Positions 17,514 to 20,523 of a stretch of 20,523 nt of DNA are shown in pieces; positions within the stretch are counted from its first letter, which is position 1, and each line of letters begins with the position of its first letter. The notes beneath the pieces are model-generated. The model ran no database searches. It saw only the letters and a program-made list of their open reading frames with translations, and was not told the DNA's origin. The position numbers and the translations under genes were made by a program. Source of the stretch: CAZJDM01 sp964544765 (GTDB lineage: Bacteria > Bdellovibrionota_B > Oligoflexia > CAYFLR01); the NCBI GenBank assembly GCA_964544765.1, contig CAZJDM010000079.1, positions 1 to 20,523 of the forward strand, given 5' to 3'.

Positions 17514-18386
17514 CTATCCCAGAGGTAGATCCGATTGTCTGAAAACTTTTTTCGCTTCGCTTCCTTTATTAAATTTTTGTTTATCATCAATCCAAACAAT
17601 TGCTCCGGTGGGGCATCGCTGGATTATATTTTTAGATACTGACTCATTTTTTTCATAATTAACTACCGCAAGATTGTTTTCAATGGTAACGGAGTTATCA
17701 TCAGCATCCGCGGCACATTTACCGCATGCTGTACAAGCAACTGAGCATTCATTTTCGGCCATATCTCCAAATGCCATGTTTTTACATGCGACCCAAAGTT
17801 GGTGACTTACAGGATGGATTGAAAAAAGATTCAGGGGACAAATATCAACGCAATCTCCACAAGCAGTGCATTTTTCAGTGTCAACTACGGGTAGATTATG
17901 TTTGTTCATCGTTATTGCATCAAAATTGCATATTATTTCACAATCTCCAAGTCCCAGACATCCCCAGGAACATCCTTTTCCTCCACCACCGATCAGAATG
18001 GCAGATCTACAAGTTGATAAGCCTTCATATCTTGCTCTTTGACGAGCAACATTTTTACCTCCAGCACATGCTAGCCGGGCAACCTGTTTTTCAACTTCTC
18101 CTACTTCTATTCCAAGATATTCAGCGATATTTTCTTGATCTTCAGATGAACTTACTGAGCATTTACCTGGTGTAGTTTGTCCAGTTACAACATTTTCTGC
18201 AAAAAGTCTGCAGCCTGGATATCCACAGGCACCACAATTTGCGCTTGGCAGAAGGTTTTCTACCATACCAATTCGAGGATCTTCGAAGACATAAAACTTT
18301 TTTTTAGCAATAACTAGCATGATAGAAAGGATAATTCCTAATCCAGCCATAAAAGAAGTTGGAACTAATAACCAGTAGATTCCCAT
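17514..18386 (-). CDS. rnfB: Rnf complex ferredoxin-accepting iron-sulfur subunit RnfB
   Basis: RnfB receives electrons from ferredoxin at the cytoplasmic face. The 290-residue product has one N-terminal transmembrane helix (about 5-28). A 4Fe-4S domain follows (CGACGYPGC with C51, C54, C59, and C76). A cysteine-rich middle (C126, C139, C143, C149, C153) leads to two ferredoxin-type clusters: CTACGDCVDICP at 173-184, and the C214/C218/C221/C224 group with C258 later. This is the longer RnfB of strict anaerobes. It is the first gene of the run, separated from rnfCDGEA by the 5-kb PFOR-like gene. The usual orders place rnfB beside the other rnf genes. ATG 18386 has only a weak ribosome site. 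Confidence 0.95.
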   Translation of the reverse strand: MGIYWLLVPTSFMAGLGIILSIMLVIAKKKFYVFEDPRIGMVENLLPSANCGACGYPGCRLFAENVVTGQTTPGKCSVSSSEDQENIAEYLGIEVGEVEKQVARLACAGGKNVARQRARYEGLSTCRSAILIGGGGKGCSWGCLGLGDCEIICNFDAITMNKHNLPVVDTEKCTACGDCVDICPLNLFSIHPVSHQLWVACKNMAFGDMAENECSVACTACGKCAADADDNSVTIENNLAVVNYEKNESVSKNIIQRCPTGAIVWIDDKQKFNKGSEAKKVFRQSDLPLG

Positions 18387-18580
18387 ATTTAAAGGCTTTT
18401 TCTCTTATTGTTTTAATTACACCTCTAGCAATTTAAGTATATATATATATGATTAAAAAATTAACAAGAAATATTTTTAAAATTCATTTTTTTTCATTTT
18501 TCTGTGGATTATGATGATAAAAATGTATTAGTTATAGCATCTGAATATTTGGTTTAGGTAAATTTAGTTTAGGAGGATTT
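18387..18580. promoter_or_regulatory. Divergent promoter region between rnfB and the ferredoxin gene
   Basis: This 194-bp, very AT-rich region separates two divergently transcribed genes. A TA dinucleotide run occupies 18438-18450. For rnfB, a sigma-70-like pair can be read on the minus strand: TTGTTA (18462-18467) and TATATA (18440-18445), 16 bases apart. For the ferredoxin gene only the AGGAGG ribosome site at 18571-18576 is clear, and no convincing -35/-10 pair was found. A shared regulator could act here, but I see no recognisable operator. Confidence 0.4.
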
Positions 18581-18865
18581 ATGACATATGTTATTACAGA
18601 ACCTTGTGTTGGAGTTTGTGATACAGCATGCGTTGAGGTGTGTCCTTCAAATGCTATACATGGTCCAAACGACAAAGAAGGAGCAGGGGCAGAGGTTAAA
18701 GAACTTAATAGTTTGGAGGGATTGCAGCTTTATATAAATCCTGAAGAATGTATTGACTGTGGGGTTTGTGCGCCAGAATGTCCGGTTGAAGCAATTTTTC
18801 CAGATGATGAAGTTCCTGACAATTTGCAAGCCTATGTCAATAAAAACGCAGAGTTTTTTGATTAG
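18581..18865 (+). CDS. Dicluster ferredoxin (FdxA-like)
   Basis: This is a soluble 94-residue ferredoxin, acidic, a likely low-potential electron carrier. The first half has cysteines at 9, 13, 17 and 21 in the pattern PCVGVCDTACVEVCPSNAIH, resembling the first site of seven-iron and related ferredoxins. The second site, CIDCGVCAPECPVEAIF, is a standard [4Fe-4S] motif. The segment between them is longer than in clostridial ferredoxin, and an acidic tail ends the protein. ATG 18581 follows AGGAGG by 4 bases. Its divergent position next to rnfB, with kor genes in that operon, makes it a good candidate for the carrier between Kor and Rnf; that link is inference. Confidence 0.9.
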   Translation: MTYVITEPCVGVCDTACVEVCPSNAIHGPNDKEGAGAEVKELNSLEGLQLYINPEECIDCGVCAPECPVEAIFPDDEVPDNLQAYVNKNAEFFD

Positions 18866-18897
18866 AAAATATTTTAGCAATTTATATGGATTTACGC

Positions 18898-18952
18898 GAT
18901 CCTAAACTATAGAATGCTAACTAACTATAGGCAGGATCTTAAGGGCATTCTA
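18898..18952. repeat. Nested inverted and direct repeats between convergent genes
   Basis: Between the ferredoxin gene and the convergent nitroreductase gene, gatcct (18898-18903) pairs with aggatc (18933-18938), and tagaatgc (18910-18917) pairs with gcattcta (18945-18952). The octamer aactatag occurs twice, at 18905-18912 and near 18923-18930. Neither hairpin is followed by a convincing T-run, so terminator activity is uncertain. The two pairings overlap and would exclude each other. Confidence 0.45.
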
Positions 18953-19001
18953 GTCCATTCTGCGTTGATTCGGAACTTGTAAAAATATTACTTGAAAGGT
19001 T

Positions 19002-19682
19002 TCAATCGAACCAAGTCGTATACTCTTCTAAGGGTAGTCGAGGAGGAATAAATTGGTTTATCTTCTTTTGTGGATCGGCATATCCCACCGACAGTGTGCA
19101 TACTATTATATGATCCATTGGTATCTTCAAAGTTGATTTAATGATGGGTGAATAATGGGTGGTTCGAGTTTGTGGACAACTAGCGATCCCATGTGATTGC
19201 AAGCCTAGCAGTATATTTTGTATAAAAAAGCCCATATCTAAGAAATTTCCTCTCTCTGATCTAGGAGGAAGGTAAAAAACTAAAAGTAGTGGTGCGTTAA
19301 AAAAGATATAATTTTCGCGATCATTTTTTTTTCGAGCTAGGTGATCTTTGCGATCAATTTTTTTTAATTTGAATAAATTGTGTCCACATTGACGAGCTCT
19401 TTCAAGAAATTCTGGGGGTAGAGGATCAGGGGAATATTGATAATCAGGTTTTTCGAATATTCCTTGGTCAAATTTTTCGCACATAAGAGCTGAGAGCTTT
19501 TTAAGGGTTTTTCCTTTTATTACAGCAACTTTCCATGGTTGAGTGTTTTTGGATGATGGGGCTTGAGCGGCACATTTTAGTACCTCGGTAATTATCTCAT
19601 TAGGAATTTCTTGGGGGAGAAAAGCTCTTTTTGAATGTCTGTTTTTAATGGTTTCAAGTACTAAATTCGAGGCTTCATCCAT
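19002..19682 (-). CDS. Nitroreductase-family FMN protein
   Basis: This is an FMN-dependent oxidoreductase of the nitroreductase superfamily, 226 residues from ATG 19682. The N-terminal RHSKRAF (15-21) and the block APSSKNTQPW (41-50) are the phosphate- and flavin-binding signatures. NFLDMGFFIQNILLGLQSHG and GIASCPQ (165-171) form the central dimer helix and the usual loop. The frame is open to a TTG at 19712, but AGGGA at 19692-19696 lies 9 bases before ATG 19682 and decides that start. The substrate cannot be inferred; many relatives reduce nitro compounds or quinones with NAD(P)H. It is not obviously part of the rnf operon. Confidence 0.88.
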   Translation of the reverse strand: MDEASNLVLETIKNRHSKRAFLPQEIPNEIITEVLKCAAQAPSSKNTQPWKVAVIKGKTLKKLSALMCEKFDQGIFEKPDYQYSPDPLPPEFLERARQCGHNLFKLKKIDRKDHLARKKNDRENYIFFNAPLLLVFYLPPRSERGNFLDMGFFIQNILLGLQSHGIASCPQTRTTHYSPIIKSTLKIPMDHIIVCTLSVGYADPQKKINQFIPPRLPLEEYTTWFD

Positions 19683-19752
19683 AATAAATCGTCCCTGTGA
19701 GTCAATAATCAATTTATGATCAGAATTGAAATATCATTATTGGTAGTGATTA

Positions 19753-20046
19753 TCATCTAAAATGATAAATTATCTCGTTTTCTTTTACAAAAGATGTTTT
19801 AGAACGTATGAAATGTTCGATATACTTAGGAGAGTTTTTTAATAGATAAATATCTTGTTGAATTTGTTTGTTTTCTTGGCTTATACCATTATTTAATTCT
19901 TGAGCTAAAACTAGTTTCTCTTCTAATTTTCTCATTTGTAAAAAACCATGTTTTCCATACACTAAGTAGGTAGAAAACCATGTGACAACGGCAATAAGTC
20001 CGGTGACAATAAGATAACGTGGGTTATTTCTTATCCATAAAATCAT
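19753..20046 (-). CDS. FtsB/DivIC-like septum-formation protein
   Basis: This is a 97-residue bitopic membrane protein: a short basic amino end (MILWIRNNPR), one transmembrane helix (about 11-31), a coiled coil (about 37-72), and a short C-terminal domain with SPKYIEHFIRSKTSFVKENE. This layout and the closing region match FtsB/DivIC, the small divisome proteins that link FtsL and FtsQ in the cell envelope. No clear Shine-Dalgarno precedes ATG 20046. It stands alone, without other division genes in view, so the assignment rests on architecture and C-terminal pattern. Confidence 0.75.
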   Translation of the reverse strand: MILWIRNNPRYLIVTGLIAVVTWFSTYLVYGKHGFLQMRKLEEKLVLAQELNNGISQENKQIQQDIYLLKNSPKYIEHFIRSKTSFVKENEIIYHFR

Positions 20047-20180
20047 AATTTATTAATTTTTAGATGATTATTATCAATATTGTATCAAAGAATCTTGGAA
20101 AATACCAGACTTGGGTGCGAATTGCCTTCAAATCATGATCATGTTAAGTAAGGCAAGGAAAGAAGGGAAGTTAATATTAG

Positions 20181-20378
20181 TTATTTCTTTCTTTTCCACT
20201 CATAAGGTAGGTTTTTATACGAACCTTTTGTTACCTTAGTAGCAAAATCACATTTGTCGCAACGATAAAACATACCGCCGGGGACACGACGTACAATTTT
20301 TAATTCTGATTGATCCTTAGGACAGTAAGTATATAATTTTTCATGTGTCCTTAAGTTTGGATTATTTTTGGAAGCCAT
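20181..20378 (-). CDS. Small zinc-ribbon-like protein of unknown function
   Basis: This is a 65-residue basic, soluble protein. It contains YCPKD (C19) and YRCDKCDF (C40, C43), the look of a small zinc ribbon in which one of the four usual cysteines is missing; Asp22 or His12 might substitute. RRVPGGMFYRC is a conserved-looking core. AGGAG at 20387-20391 lies 8 bases before ATG 20378, and an upstream in-frame TTG (20399) is less likely. The short length and the single knuckle suggest a nucleic-acid- or protein-binding accessory, but no function can be assigned. Confidence 0.7.
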   Translation of the reverse strand: MASKNNPNLRTHEKLYTYCPKDQSELKIVRRVPGGMFYRCDKCDFATKVTKGSYKNLPYEWKRKK

Positions 20379-20523
20379 ATTGTAAACTCCTAAAAGCAAA
20401 AAAACAGATTAAAATGCCTATCATTATTGAGTGCATTTATCAAGAAAAAAGGCAAAAACACGGTAAGCGGGTGCATTTCATTTGAGTTGGTAAAAATTAT
20501 GCCACCAAATCAAATAAATTGTG

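Noticed and set aside
20063..20076. Fur-box-like gatgattattatca before the FtsB-like gene.
   Set aside because: Only one half resembles the consensus, the region is very AT-rich so chance matches are expected, and the gene has no iron-related role.
20122..20156. Inverted repeat ttgcctt / aaggcaa with the inner palindrome catgatcatg as a terminator of the zinc-ribbon gene.
   Set aside because: The loop is 21 bases, the stem is only 7 bp, and no T-run follows on the minus strand; it is too weak to annotate.
20392..20523. Possible tRNA or small gene at the right edge.
   Set aside because: No cloverleaf, no open frame with a ribosome site and no repeat was seen in this stretch.

Overview
The window is AT-rich bacterial DNA with dense, mostly overlapping genes. 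A complete Rnf complex is encoded next to 2-oxoacid:ferredoxin oxidoreductase genes. With them are larB/larE, a GAF-histidine kinase of a style common in sulfate-reducing Deltaproteobacteria, and a small three-cysteine zinc-ribbon protein. Together these suggest an anaerobe, most likely a low-GC member of the Desulfobacterota. This assignment is inference; no rRNA or species-level marker is present.

Layout. (1) Positions 2-3244, plus strand: the 3' part of larE, then larB, a protein of unknown function, and a soluble GAF histidine kinase without a response regulator. The first three genes overlap. (2) Positions 18386-3290, minus strand: one long run of ten tightly packed genes, in transcription order rnfB, a 1676-residue pyruvate:ferredoxin-oxidoreductase-like (PFOR-like) protein, rnfC, rnfD, rnfG, rnfE, rnfA, korA (gamma-alpha fusion), korB, and a 617-residue shortened paralogue of the C-terminal part of the giant protein. 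Gaps are 0-65 bp and several stop/start codons overlap, so this looks like one operon. (3) Positions 18387-18580: divergent promoter region between rnfB and a plus-strand dicluster ferredoxin gene. (4) Positions 19002-20378, minus strand: a nitroreductase-family protein, an FtsB/DivIC-like membrane coiled-coil protein and a small zinc-ribbon protein.

How it fits together. KorAB should oxidise a 2-oxoacid to its acyl-CoA and reduce ferredoxin. Rnf would then oxidise ferredoxin with NAD+ and pump ions; the divergent ferredoxin gene could supply the carrier. The unusual part is the pair of PFOR-like proteins. The giant one keeps the PFOR domain order and every recognisable Fe-S cysteine. It has lost the substrate-binding arginine and the thiamine-pyrophosphate (TPP) loop residues, carries a long insertion between two cluster ligands, and ends in an added single-cluster ferredoxin domain. 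The 617-residue paralogue has lost the TPP and cluster residues as well but keeps the ferredoxin tail. I infer that both are catalytically dead, or strongly diverged, PFOR scaffolds recruited as electron-transfer or docking parts between the 2-oxoacid oxidoreductase and Rnf. This is the best candidate in the window for an undescribed system. The comparisons with D. africanus PFOR were made from memory and not by a computed alignment.
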